DNA from: Micromonospora wenchangensis
Lineage (GTDB): Bacteria; Actinomycetota; Actinomycetes; Mycobacteriales; Micromonosporaceae
Length of the DNA stretch: 64,000 nt
NCBI RefSeq assembly: GCF_002210435.1
Contig: NZ_MZMV01000032.1
Span: 1 to 64,000 of the forward strand
Direction of reading: 5' to 3'
Shown: positions 29,065 to 37,066 of the stretch, one piece after another
Position numbering within the stretch: the stretch's first letter is position 1
Layout: every line of letters starts with the position of its first letter
Program-made: the position numbers and the translations under genes
The notes under the pieces: model-generated
The model's input: only the letters and a program-made list of their open reading frames with translations
Database searches by the model: none
Told to the model about the DNA's origin: nothing

Positions 29065-29086
29065 ACCCGCCCCGGCGCGGGCGGGT
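29065..29086. terminator. Possible terminator hairpin after the sulfatase-like operon
   Basis: The arms ACCCGCCC (29065-29072) and GGGCGGGT (29079-29086) flank a 6-base loop, about 58 bases past the stop of the minus-strand sulfatase-like gene. The site fits a transcript end, but the stem is short and there is no T-run. Confidence 0.4.
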
Positions 29087-29144
29087 CACCCGCGACCGGA
29101 CACCCGGAACGACACGGCGGAAAGCGGCGAAAGCCGACGAAAGC

Positions 29145-31208
29145 TCAGGAAAGGTTCAACCGGCGCAGCGTGTCGCCGGCACCCACCCGGTAGATGTCCA
29201 ACCGGTTCGCGCCGGCCCGGAACAGATGGTCGTCGGGGAGGAACGCGGCGAACCGGCGGCCCCCCTTGTCCTGGGGCACCACCGGGACGACCGCACCGAT
29301 CCGGCCGTTGACCGCGACCGCGAGCAGCGTGCCGTCCGGCACCTCCCGGGGCACGGTGCCCCACACCAGGGCCGGCAGCTCCCCCGCCGCCGGATCGACG
29401 TGGTCGAACGCGCCCAGGTGCGCCACCGAGGCGGTGCCACCCGACGGCGTCTCCCCCACCGTCGTGCCGACCAGCGGGTGGGGGGCGGGCGGCACGGGGC
29501 GGGCGGGCACCCCGCCGGGAAGGACCACCCGCTCACCGGGCCGGTCGTAGAAGAACTTCTCGGTCCGCTCCCGGGGCGGCTGCTGCGCCGAACGCCCGTC
29601 GAGCGGCCACGGGACCCGCACGTGCACCTCGTCGGCGATGGTGGGCAGCAGGTCCACGTGCTCCCAGTTGCGGTCGTCGACCCGACCGGCGCGCTGGCCG
29701 GGCTCCTTGACGAACATCGGCACCCAGGCCACCTCGCCGGGGGCGTGCTCGATGGCACCCATCCCCCGTCCCTGCCAGTCCCGGGTGAAACTCACCCCGT
29801 GGTCGGCGGTGAGCACGACCAGCGACCTGTCGTACAGGCCGCTGGCGCGCAGCGTCCGCAGCGTCTCGCCGACCAGCCGGTCGGTGTACCCCAGCTGGGC
29901 CAGGTGCCGGGACCGGGCCAGGTCCGTCCAGCCCGCGCCGTCGTTGGGCAGGTCGTCAGGCGCGTCGTAACGCGCCCCGGACGGCAGGTACGCCCACGGC
30001 GCGTGCGGCATCAGCAGGTGCAGGAAGTGCAGGGTCGGCCGGTCGGACGGGCGCAGCCCGGCCAGGAAACTGGTGAACCGGGCCGGCTGGTTGTCGTTCA
30101 GGCTGTCCCAGCGGAACTTCGGGTCGGCGGGGACCGGCTCGGCGGCGTCCAGGCCCACCTCGGCGGCGGTCTGCTCCCGGTAGGACTCCTCCGGGTCGAT
30201 GCGGCTGTCCACCGGGGCGGCGATCCGGCCCAGCAGCGCGCCGCTCTCCCGCACCAGCACGCCGAGCCCCTGCTCGGGGGCGACCGGCTGGTCACAGCGG
30301 CTGGGTGGGCAGAGCCGGGTGATGCTCTCCTGCGCGCGGATGTCGTACAGGCCGCCGAGGGCGGTGAAGAGGTTGTCCGGGTACTGCGAGTAGTGCGGGG
30401 CCGACGGGGTCGACGGGTACCGCCCGGTCAGCATCGCCGGCAGCGCGTACGGCGTCCACCCGCTGACCCCGGTGGCGTTGCGGTACCAGGTCGACCCGCC
30501 GGCCAGCTCGGCGAAGTTCGGGTAGCGGGTCGCGTCGATCCGCCCGTCCGGGCCGAGCAGCGACACCAGCGGCAACTCGTCGAGGACGATCATGACGACC
30601 GGCGGGTGGGAGCCCGGCCCGGCCACCCCGTCGACGCCCGCGTGCGCGCGGGGCAGCACCACCGCCGAGGCCGGCGAGGCGAACAGGAACAACCCGACGA
30701 AGACGAGCGGCCCGAGGGCCGCCACCCGCAACACCCGGCCGAGCACCGACCAGCGCCGGTACGCCACCGCCCCACCGGCCCCGACCAGCACCGCCAGCAC
30801 CAGCAGCGGTACGCCCCGCAGCGGCGTCGCGTGCCGGCCCACCTGCACCGCCAGCGCGGCGAGCAGCAGCCCGACGACCGCCGTGTGGGCAACCGCCCGG
30901 ACCCGGACGCCGGCCAACCGGGTCGCCGCCCCGAGCAGCACCACCGCCGCTGCGGGCGCCAGCGCGACCACCGCCACCAGCGCGAGGACGTCCCCGCTGG
31001 TGGCCCGGTGGAACAGGAAGAAGTCGGGGCTGCGCCCGAGCACGTCGAGCAGGGGCTGGGTGACCACCAGGCCGACCAGGGCCACCACCTCGAATGCCCG
31101 GCGCAACTCCACCCGCCACCCGGCCGGGGCGGGCGCGCCGTCCGGCACCTGCGGCGCGGCGGGTGCCGGCCGCCGGACCGACGTACCGGTGAGGGCCGGC
31201 TCAGCCAC
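29145..31208 (-). CDS. Membrane-anchored sulfatase-like hydrolase/transferase
   Basis: A 687-residue protein with about five membrane helices in residues 38-182 and then an alkaline-phosphatase/sulfatase-fold domain at about 198-560. Metal and nucleophile regions are VVMIVLDELPLV, SGWTPYALPAMLTGRYPSTP (a Thr where sulfatases carry Cys/Ser, as in LtaS- or phosphoethanolamine-transferase-like enzymes) and LTADHGVSF. A beta-rich C-terminal part follows. The catalytic domain should face outside and transfer or remove a phosphate-, sulfate- or phosphoglycerol-type group on an envelope polymer. The GTG start overlaps the methyltransferase stop by 8 bases. It is the third gene of its operon. Confidence 0.85.
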   Translation of the reverse strand: MAEPALTGTSVRRPAPAAPQVPDGAPAPAGWRVELRRAFEVVALVGLVVTQPLLDVLGRSPDFFLFHRATSGDVLALVAVVALAPAAAVVLLGAATRLAGVRVRAVAHTAVVGLLLAALAVQVGRHATPLRGVPLLVLAVLVGAGGAVAYRRWSVLGRVLRVAALGPLVFVGLFLFASPASAVVLPRAHAGVDGVAGPGSHPPVVMIVLDELPLVSLLGPDGRIDATRYPNFAELAGGSTWYRNATGVSGWTPYALPAMLTGRYPSTPSAPHYSQYPDNLFTALGGLYDIRAQESITRLCPPSRCDQPVAPEQGLGVLVRESGALLGRIAAPVDSRIDPEESYREQTAAEVGLDAAEPVPADPKFRWDSLNDNQPARFTSFLAGLRPSDRPTLHFLHLLMPHAPWAYLPSGARYDAPDDLPNDGAGWTDLARSRHLAQLGYTDRLVGETLRTLRASGLYDRSLVVLTADHGVSFTRDWQGRGMGAIEHAPGEVAWVPMFVKEPGQRAGRVDDRNWEHVDLLPTIADEVHVRVPWPLDGRSAQQPPRERTEKFFYDRPGERVVLPGGVPARPVPPAPHPLVGTTVGETPSGGTASVAHLGAFDHVDPAAGELPALVWGTVPREVPDGTLLAVAVNGRIGAVVPVVPQDKGGRRFAAFLPDDHLFRAGANRLDIYRVGAGDTLRRLNLS

Positions 31209-32619
31209 CCACCACCGCCTGGTAGAGCGTCCGGGTGCCGCAGGGCAGTTCCTGCCGGCGTTCGATGCGACAGTGGGCGGCGAGCAGCCGGGCGAACTCG
31301 TCGCGGTGGTAGTCGGGGAAGAGACCTGCGGGTTTGTTCGCCAACAGCCGCCGCGCCATCGGGTCCTGCGGGTGGACGAACTCCACCACCAGTCGTCCGC
31401 CGGGCCGGACGTAGCCGACCAGTTGCCCGACCACCTCGGCCAGCGGCACGTTACGGCCGATCGCCAGATGGTGCACCACGGCGAGGGCGAGCACCACGTC
31501 GGCGTGGGCCCGGTCGGCGAACCCGGCCCGTTCGACGCCCCGCCAGCCGCCGCCGGGCGACGGGTCGGCGAGGTCCATCACCAGCGGCAGGATGCGCCGG
31601 TCGCCCTCGGCCCGCAGCGCCCGGTAGAGGGCGTCCACCACGGCCGGGTCCTGCTCGACGGCGACCACCCGGGCGGCGTGCCGGGCGGCGATCCGCGCAT
31701 ACCGGCCGTCGTTGGCGCCGAGGTCGAGCACCAGCCCGGCGGCCACGCCCGCCACCGCCGCCTCGACGAAGCTCTCCTTGGCCGCCCGGTCCGCCGTGGT
31801 ATAGCCGCAGGTGCGCTGGTAGTCGACCCAGTGGCCGCCGTCGACCCGGCGGTCCAGCCGGCGCACCAACCGCGCCAACCGGCGCACGGTGGCCAGCGCC
31901 AGGTCCCGGGAGTAGCCGGCGTCGCGCAGTTGGGCGGCGACGGCGCTGCTGCTGGCCCCGGCGTGCCGGGCCTGCATCGCGCCGTGCAGGTGCACATGCG
32001 TCGGCACCCCGGGCAGCAGCCGACGGACGCCCCGGAACAGCGGGCGCAACTGGTCGGCCTCGATGCCGTCGACCCGGGCCCGCAGCCAGGGCTGGAAGTC
32101 CACGCCGAGGTGGGCCTGGAGCAGGAGCGGGTAGAGCAGGGTCTGGCAGAACTGCCGGTAGCCGGCCCACGGTTCGCCCTCGGTCAGCGGCGCGAACGAC
32201 CCGACGTCGATGAAGACCGGGGTGGCACCGCGCCACTGCAGGTTGTAGGCCGACCCGTCCTTGGTGGTGAACCCCGCATCGAGGGCCCGGTGCAGGATCT
32301 CCAGGTGCAGCAGGGCGGCGTCCCGCAACATGCCGAACGACCACTCGTAGGGGTGCGAGACGAACGGGATGCGCTCGTGCCGCAGCACCGTCGTCCACCC
32401 GGTGTGCGGCAGCGTCGCCGGGTCGACCGGGGCGGTGCCGCAGACCTTGCCCTCGGCGAGCAGCGCCGCGAAGAACTCGCTGCCGGCGAGCGCCTGCCAG
32501 TCGGCGGCGCTCTGCGGGCCGAGGCCACGCAGCACCTGGTCGCCCAGGTGGAAGACCCGGTTGGCGGGGTCGCGGAAGGAACCGGGTTCCGGCCGGATGC
32601 GCAGGTCGGTGGCGGTCAT
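31201..32619 (-). CDS. Class I SAM-dependent methyltransferase-like protein
   Basis: A 472-residue protein in two parts. The first 270 residues are family-specific, with FVSHPYEWSFGMLRDAALLH and the kinase-like phrase DGSAYNLQWRGATPVFIDVGSF. The C-terminal Rossmann methyltransferase domain shows LVLDLGANDGRYARIAARH (SAM-binding), VVAVEQDP and VVLALAVVHHLAIG. The combination matches a conserved uncharacterised family found beside membrane sulfatase-like genes. The substrate is unknown. The ATG at 32619 is preferred over the GTG at 32631. It lies 15 bases after the small YLDAGSGS gene and overlaps the sulfatase-like gene. Confidence 0.8.
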   Translation of the reverse strand: MTATDLRIRPEPGSFRDPANRVFHLGDQVLRGLGPQSAADWQALAGSEFFAALLAEGKVCGTAPVDPATLPHTGWTTVLRHERIPFVSHPYEWSFGMLRDAALLHLEILHRALDAGFTTKDGSAYNLQWRGATPVFIDVGSFAPLTEGEPWAGYRQFCQTLLYPLLLQAHLGVDFQPWLRARVDGIEADQLRPLFRGVRRLLPGVPTHVHLHGAMQARHAGASSSAVAAQLRDAGYSRDLALATVRRLARLVRRLDRRVDGGHWVDYQRTCGYTTADRAAKESFVEAAVAGVAAGLVLDLGANDGRYARIAARHAARVVAVEQDPAVVDALYRALRAEGDRRILPLVMDLADPSPGGGWRGVERAGFADRAHADVVLALAVVHHLAIGRNVPLAEVVGQLVGYVRPGGRLVVEFVHPQDPMARRLLANKPAGLFPDYHRDEFARLLAAHCRIERRQELPCGTRTLYQAVVGG

Positions 32620-32634
32620 CGGTACGCCCACCGG

Positions 32635-32916
32635 TCAGTTGCCGGCGGGCTGGCGCGGCTGCCGGTCGGCCCGGGGGTCCTCGGCAGGTGCCGTGGCGGG
32701 CCGGTCGGTCGCGGTGGCAGGTCGGTCGGGCGCGGTGGTCCCGGCCGGGCCGCCGGGCCGCTCGGACGGGGAAGCCTCGGCGGGCTCGCGCCGGAACCGG
32801 GCCGTCACCCGCCGCCAGTAGAGCTTCGCGGCGACCGCTGCGCCCGCCGCTCCGCCGACCACCGCCTGCACGATCAGGCTGCCGGACCCTGCGTCCAGGT
32901 AGGCCAGGTGCATCAT
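32635..32916 (-). CDS. Small YLDAGSGS-motif membrane protein
   Basis: A 93-residue protein that begins MMHLAYLDAGSGSLIVQAVV, followed by one Gly/Ala-rich membrane helix (GGAAGAAVAAKLYW), a basic stretch (RRVTARFRREP) and a low-complexity Pro/Ala/Thr tail. The YLD(A/P)GSGS motif at the start marks a small family of unknown function that recurs beside sulfatase/phosphodiesterase and methyltransferase genes in many phyla. GAGGGAAGGG lies before the ATG. It is the first gene of the three-gene minus-strand operon. Confidence 0.75.
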   Translation of the reverse strand: MMHLAYLDAGSGSLIVQAVVGGAAGAAVAAKLYWRRVTARFRREPAEASPSERPGGPAGTTAPDRPATATDRPATAPAEDPRADRQPRQPAGN

Positions 32917-33105
32917 CGGCCCGTTCCCTTCCCTCGCCGTCATGGACCGCCCACAGGTACGCCCGATGGGGCTTTTGCACCTGAAAGACGGATTGCTCCC
33001 CTGACACCGTACGTCGTCCGGTCCGGCCACGAGGGGCACATGGTTTCCTCGGCCCGGTCCGTTCCGTTCAAGACCCCGGGGCGACGCCCGTCCTACCCTG
33101 GCCAC

Positions 33106-33546
33106 ATGACGCCCCGCTTCGATCTCATCGGCACCGCGGTCAACGACATGGCCCGTACCCTGGACTTCTACCGCCGGCTCGGGCTGGACATCCCCGCCCG
33201 GGCCGACCACGAGGACCACGTCGAGGTCACCCTGCCCGGTGGGCTGCGGCTGGCCTGGGACACCGTGACGATGCTGCGCGGCTTCCACCCCGAGTGGACG
33301 CCGCCCAGCGGCAGCCCGCGCGCCAGCCTCGCCTTCCTGTGCGCCGACCCGGCCGAGGTGGACCGGTACTGGACCGCGCTCACCGAGGCGGGTTTCCACG
33401 GCGAGGTCGCCCCGTGGGACGCGTTCTGGGGCCAGCGGTACGCCATCCTGCACGACCCGGACGGCAACGGCGTGGACCTCTTCGCCCCCATCGACGCCGC
33501 GTCCGCCGCCGGCACGCCCGACACCGCGTCCCCCGAACCGAGCTGA
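33106..33546 (+). CDS. VOC-family (glyoxalase/bleomycin-resistance fold) protein
   Basis: A 146-residue protein of paired beta-alpha-beta-beta-beta units. Typical phrases are VNDMARTLDFYRRLGLDIPA at the start and WGQRYAILHDPDGNGVDLFAP near the C-terminus, the last giving the usual Glu/Asp metal-ligand region. Members include lyases, dioxygenases and antibiotic-binding proteins; which applies here cannot be told. The ATG at 33106 has no strong ribosome site. It is divergent from the YLDAGSGS operon. Confidence 0.85.
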   Translation: MTPRFDLIGTAVNDMARTLDFYRRLGLDIPARADHEDHVEVTLPGGLRLAWDTVTMLRGFHPEWTPPSGSPRASLAFLCADPAEVDRYWTALTEAGFHGEVAPWDAFWGQRYAILHDPDGNGVDLFAPIDAASAAGTPDTASPEPS

Positions 33547-33768
33547 CCCGCCGGCCACCCCTTCCCGGGCAGAGACCTGGCCGACCCACCCGGGCGTGGC
33601 GTCGGCTCTCCGCCCCCTGGAGGCGGACCCGTCCGGTGGTGCCCGCCGCCGCCTGGCGGCACGGGGGCCGTTCGGCGGGTGTGCCGTGCAGTGACCGCGC
33701 CACGCGGCGGACGGGTGACGGCTGACCAGGCCCGGGAGGGGCGGCGTCAGGATCAGGAGCCGGTGGTG

Positions 33769-33929
33769 GGTGCGGGCCCTTCCGAGCTGATGACGCCAGC
33801 GATTCACCGCGACAGAGGACCGGGCCGGTCCGGGGCCGCCCCGGCGAGGGGCACCGGGGAGCGGATGACGGCCGCCCCCGGGCCAGGTGGGTGATGCGTT
33901 GACGTCATCAGCTCGAAAGGGCCCGCACC
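33769..33929. repeat. 161-bp element with 33-nt terminal inverted repeats
   Basis: The left arm 33769-33801 starts GGTGCGGGCCCTTCCGAGCT. Its reverse complement reappears at 33897-33929 with three mismatches (30 of 33 match), and pairing continues weakly a few bases further inward. The 95 bases inside are GC-rich and carry no gene. The shape fits a small non-autonomous mobile element (MITE) or a structured intergenic repeat. I could not see a clear target-site duplication at the outer edges. Confidence 0.75.
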
Positions 33930-34035
33930 GCACGACCACGCCGCCCTCGCCACGCCCAGCGTGACCGGCGACGGGTGGGGTGTACCGAGGTGGCCGGGGT
34001 CGGACCGATCGTCACGTCGTCGCACGGCGGGCGGC

Positions 34036-34107
34036 GGACCTCAGGACCACCGCGCACCTCAAAACCACCGCGCACCTCGGGACCACCGCGAACCTCGGAA
34101 CCACAGG
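34036..34107. repeat. Four tandem copies of an 18-bp repeat
   Basis: Units at 34036-34053, 34054-34071, 34072-34089 and 34090-34107 follow the pattern GNACCTCNNNACCACCGC with few changes. It ends 32 bases past the AraC stop, so it may lie in that gene's 3' end. As 18 is a multiple of three, any frame through it would read as a six-residue repeat, but no gene is supported there. Confidence 0.8.
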
Positions 34108-34139
34108 GGAACCCGACCGCTGCGGGGTGGCGCGGGTGG

Positions 34140-34829
34140 TCAGTTGGCGAGCAGGGTGGTCGGTGGGACGCCGGCCAGGTCCCGGACGTCGCGGGTGAGG
34201 TGGGCCTGGTCGGCGTAGCCGGTACGGGCGGCCACCTCGGCCAGTCCGACACCCCGGCGGGCCAGCGCCAGGGCGCGGTGCAGCCGCAGGATGCGGGCGA
34301 GGGTCTTGGGGCCGTACCCGAAGAGGGTCCGGCTGCGCCGGTGCAGGACGCGCGGGCCGAGGCCGACCTCGGCGGCGGTCGCGGTGACCGTGGCCCCGGC
34401 GGCGAGCAGTGCGGCCACCCGGGGGCCGAGCGGTTCGACGCCACCTCCCCGGGCGAGCCGGTCCGCGGCGACCGCGGCCAGGGCGGCGGCGGTGGGCGAC
34501 GCGCCGAGCTGCTCGGCGAGCCGGACGGCGTCACGGCCCCAGAGGGCGTCGAGGGGCACCCGGCTGTCCCGTAGCTCGTCGGCGGGGACGCCGAAGACCG
34601 CCGGGCCAACCCCGGGCGGCAACCGGACGCCACGCCACCGTTCCCCGGGTGCCGACACGCTGAGCTGCGCGGTGCGGTCCGGGCCGGCGACCAGCAGCCC
34701 CGACCGGCTGGACCAGAGCAGGTCGAGACAGCCGTCGGGCAGCACCCGGGTCGGCGGGGCGTCCGGGCGGCTCTCGCTCGCCCAGAGCACCGCGCCGTCG
34801 ATCACCCCGGCGGGCCGTTCCCGGTACAC
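34140..34829 (-). CDS. AraC-family transcriptional regulator
   Basis: A 229-residue protein. The N-terminal half (VLPDGCLDLLWSSRSGLLVAGPD) resembles the DUF6597 ligand domain of AraC regulators. The C-terminal half carries the double HTH, with ATVTATAAEVGLGPRVLHRRSRTLFGYGP as the first helix pair and LAEVAARTGYADQAHLTRDVRDLAGVPP as the second. The GTG at 34829 (reading VYRERPAGVIDG) is the best-supported start; upstream sequence in frame is arginine-rich. It is divergent from the asparaginase-led catabolic operon, so control of that operon is likely. Confidence 0.85.
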   Translation of the reverse strand: MYRERPAGVIDGAVLWASESRPDAPPTRVLPDGCLDLLWSSRSGLLVAGPDRTAQLSVSAPGERWRGVRLPPGVGPAVFGVPADELRDSRVPLDALWGRDAVRLAEQLGASPTAAALAAVAADRLARGGGVEPLGPRVAALLAAGATVTATAAEVGLGPRVLHRRSRTLFGYGPKTLARILRLHRALALARRGVGLAEVAARTGYADQAHLTRDVRDLAGVPPTTLLAN

Positions 34830-34986
34830 GGTCCCAGCCTGCCACGCCGCCGGCCGGCCCACGCGACGCGACACCGCGGCGGCCCGGGAACCGGACGACG
34901 ACGGACACCGCAACAGGCGCGACATCCGTGCGTCATCGGCCGGGCAACCAATCCATAACTTCCACGGGTTCACGTTCTCGCAGCTC

Positions 34987-35047
34987 TTGTGCAGGGCGAA
35001 CGTTTGTGCAACTGTCATCACCTCGATTGAGCAATCGTTTGCGCAAA
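34987..35047. promoter_or_regulatory. Cluster of palindromic operator-like sites before the catabolic operon
   Basis: GTTTGTGCAAC (35002-35012) and GTTTGCGCAAA (35037-35047) share the pattern GTTTGYGCAAM. The second contains a perfect TTTGCGCAAA palindrome. TTGTGCA also occurs at 34987-34993. An exact inverted repeat CGATTG-AG-CAATCG spans 35024-35037 and abuts the second site. The start codon (GTG 35061) is 13 bases after the last site. A CG-centred or YG-centred dyad of this type suits the LacI-family protein encoded at the operon's end, while the other repeat could suit the AraC protein. Confidence 0.6.
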
Positions 35048-35060
35048 GGGGGTGTGGCCG

Positions 35061-36038
35061 GTGCGGATCGCGGTTCTGGCAACCGGTGGGACGATCGCGT
35101 CGCGGTGGGACCCCGACGAGGGCCTGGCCGTGACCGACTCCGTCACGGACCTGCTGAAGAACGTCCCCGGCACGACCGACGCGGAGATCCACGGCTTCGA
35201 CCTGTCCTGCCGGCCGAGCTTCACGCTCTCCCTGGACGACATGCTGGCCACCGTCCGGGCGGTGCGGGCCAAACTCGCCGACGGGTTCGCCGGCGTGGTC
35301 GTCACCCACGGCACCGACACGCTGGAGGAGGCCGCCTACCTGACCGGGCAGTTCACCGGGCCCGACGCCCGGGTCGTGCTGACCGGGGCGCAGCGCGGCG
35401 CCGACGAGCCCGACTCCGACGCCGGGCGCAACCTCGCCGACGCGATCCGGGTGGTCACCGCACCCCGGCCGCTCGGCGCGGCGACGGTCATGGGCGGCGT
35501 CGCGTACGCCGCGGTGGAGAGCCGCAAGGTGCACACCTCGGCGGTCTCCGCGTTCTCCGGCGGCACGGCCGGCGTGCTGGCCCTCGTCGACCCGGACGGC
35601 GTGCTGCGGGTCTCCACCGCCGCCCGGGGCGGCCACTACGCGCACCTGCCGATCCCCGCCCGGCTGCCCCGGGTGGACCTGGTCAAGCTCGTCGCGGGCG
35701 CGGACGGCACCCACCTGCGCGCGTCGCTGCACGCCGGTGCCGCCGGCATCGTGGTCGAGGCGTTCGGCGCCGGCAACGCCCCACCCGCGGTCGCCGAGGC
35801 CATCGCGGAGGCCGGCCGACGCGGCGTACCCGTGGTCATCACCAGCCGGACCGGGGCGGGCCGGGTCCGCCCGGTCTACGCCGGCGGCGGGGCGACCCTC
35901 GCCCGCGCCGGCGCGCTCTTCGCCGGTGACCTCACCGGCACCCAGGCCCGGGTCGCGTTGGCCCTCGCCCTGGCCGTCGAAGAACCCGGCGCCGTGCCGG
36001 AAGCCCTGCGCACCATGGTGGAAGGACGTCGCGCGTGA
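35061..36038 (+). CDS. L-asparaginase family amidohydrolase
   Basis: A 325-residue enzyme of the type I/II asparaginase fold, which hydrolyses an amide to acid plus ammonia. The nucleophile Thr11 is in ATGGTIAS and the second Thr-Asp pair is in VVTHGTDTLEE (Thr85-Asp86). A Lys follows in VESRKVHTS, completing the catalytic set. It has no signal peptide, so it is cytoplasmic. In this operon it may act on an amide intermediate and not on asparagine itself. The GTG at 35061 is chosen because GGGGG lies 8 bases upstream; an earlier GTG at 35052 is too close to that site. Confidence 0.9.
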   Translation: MRIAVLATGGTIASRWDPDEGLAVTDSVTDLLKNVPGTTDAEIHGFDLSCRPSFTLSLDDMLATVRAVRAKLADGFAGVVVTHGTDTLEEAAYLTGQFTGPDARVVLTGAQRGADEPDSDAGRNLADAIRVVTAPRPLGAATVMGGVAYAAVESRKVHTSAVSAFSGGTAGVLALVDPDGVLRVSTAARGGHYAHLPIPARLPRVDLVKLVAGADGTHLRASLHAGAAGIVVEAFGAGNAPPAVAEAIAEAGRRGVPVVITSRTGAGRVRPVYAGGGATLARAGALFAGDLTGTQARVALALALAVEEPGAVPEALRTMVEGRRA

Positions 36039-37066
36039 AGACCGAAGCAGTGACCATGAACGGGTACGGCGGCACCGAGACGCTCACCCTCACCGAGGTC
36101 GACCTGCCCGAACCCGGCCCCGACGAGGTCCTGCTGCGGGTGCTCGCGGTCGCCGTCAACCACCTCGACGCCGACCTGCGCAGCGGGGTGTCCCGGATGC
36201 CGCTGCGGCTGCCGCACGTGCTCGGCCGCGAGGTCGTCGGCGTGGTGGAACGGCTCGGCTCCCGGGTCACCGGCCGGGCCCCGGGCGACCGCGTGCTGGT
36301 GCTGCCCAACACGCCCTGCGAGAGCTGCCCCCGCTGCCTGACCGGGCGGGCCAACCTCTGCCCGAACGCCGACATGCCCGGCATCACCAGGTGGGGCGGG
36401 TACGCCCGGCACGCGGTGGCCCCGGCGCGCGGCCTGCTGGACATCGGCGACCTCGACCCGGTGGTCGCCGCCGCCACCCCGATCTCCTTCGGCACCGCCT
36501 GGCGCACCCTGTACTCCATCGGCCGGCTCGCCCCCGGCGAGTGGGTGCTCGCCCCGGGTGCCGCCGGTGGGCTCGGGCACGCGGTGGTGCAGCTCGCCAA
36601 GCTCGGCGGCGCCCGGGTGGTCGGCCTGATCGGCGACCCGGCGAAGGCCGACTTCGTCTCCTCGCTCGGCGCGGACGCGGTGCTGAGCACCCGCGACCCG
36701 GACTGGGCCGCCGAGGCCCGGAAGGTCACCGGGGGCGCGGGTTTCGACGTGATCGTCGAACACATCGGCGGCGACGTCTTCGAGGCCGCGCTGGGCGCCC
36801 TCGCCCCCACCGGCCGGCTGATCGTCGGCGGCGGCCACGCCGGGGAGCATCCGCACCTCGACCTCATCGAGACCTTCCGCAACGAGTACGAGCTGCGCGG
36901 CTCACGCAGCCAGCGTCCCGACGAGATCGCCCGGGTGCTGGGCCTGGTCGCGGCGGGACAGCTCACCCCCCGGGTCGACGCGGTCCTGTCGTTGGCCGAC
37001 GCCGGCCGGGCCCACCAGGCGCTCGCCGACCGGCGGGTGCTCGGCAAGCAGGTGATCACGCCGTGA
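36035..37066 (+). CDS. Zinc-type medium-chain alcohol dehydrogenase
   Basis: A 343-residue MDR-family NAD(P)-dependent oxidoreductase. Four Cys at 95, 98, 101 and 109 (PCESCPRCLTGRANLC) form the structural zinc site. The nucleotide fold appears as APGAAGGLGHAVVQLAKLGG at about 173-192. The usual catalytic Cys in the first domain is not obvious (VNHLDADL), so it may resemble the zinc-independent quinone-reductase-like branch for catalysis. The GTG start overlaps the asparaginase stop by 4 bases (GTGA). Confidence 0.87.
   Translation: MKTEAVTMNGYGGTETLTLTEVDLPEPGPDEVLLRVLAVAVNHLDADLRSGVSRMPLRLPHVLGREVVGVVERLGSRVTGRAPGDRVLVLPNTPCESCPRCLTGRANLCPNADMPGITRWGGYARHAVAPARGLLDIGDLDPVVAAATPISFGTAWRTLYSIGRLAPGEWVLAPGAAGGLGHAVVQLAKLGGARVVGLIGDPAKADFVSSLGADAVLSTRDPDWAAEARKVTGGAGFDVIVEHIGGDVFEAALGALAPTGRLIVGGGHAGEHPHLDLIETFRNEYELRGSRSQRPDEIARVLGLVAAGQLTPRVDAVLSLADAGRAHQALADRRVLGKQVITP

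Larger units (their letters stand above)
33547..34139. other. 593-base gene-free region between VOC and AraC genes
   Basis: No frame here shows a recognisable protein. Instead it contains a 161-bp inverted-repeat element (33769-33929) and a four-copy 18-bp tandem repeat (34036-34107), both described separately. The sequence 33850-33890 is very G-rich. Confidence 0.7.

Noticed and set aside
33679-33894. 71-codon plus-strand frame in the gene-free region
   Set aside because: It runs through one arm of the inverted repeat and low-complexity DNA, with no ribosome site or conserved-looking sequence.
33547-34139. Insertion sequence or integrase remnant
   Set aside because: The inverted repeats suggest mobility, but no transposase fragment is readable in any frame, so only a repeat element is reported.
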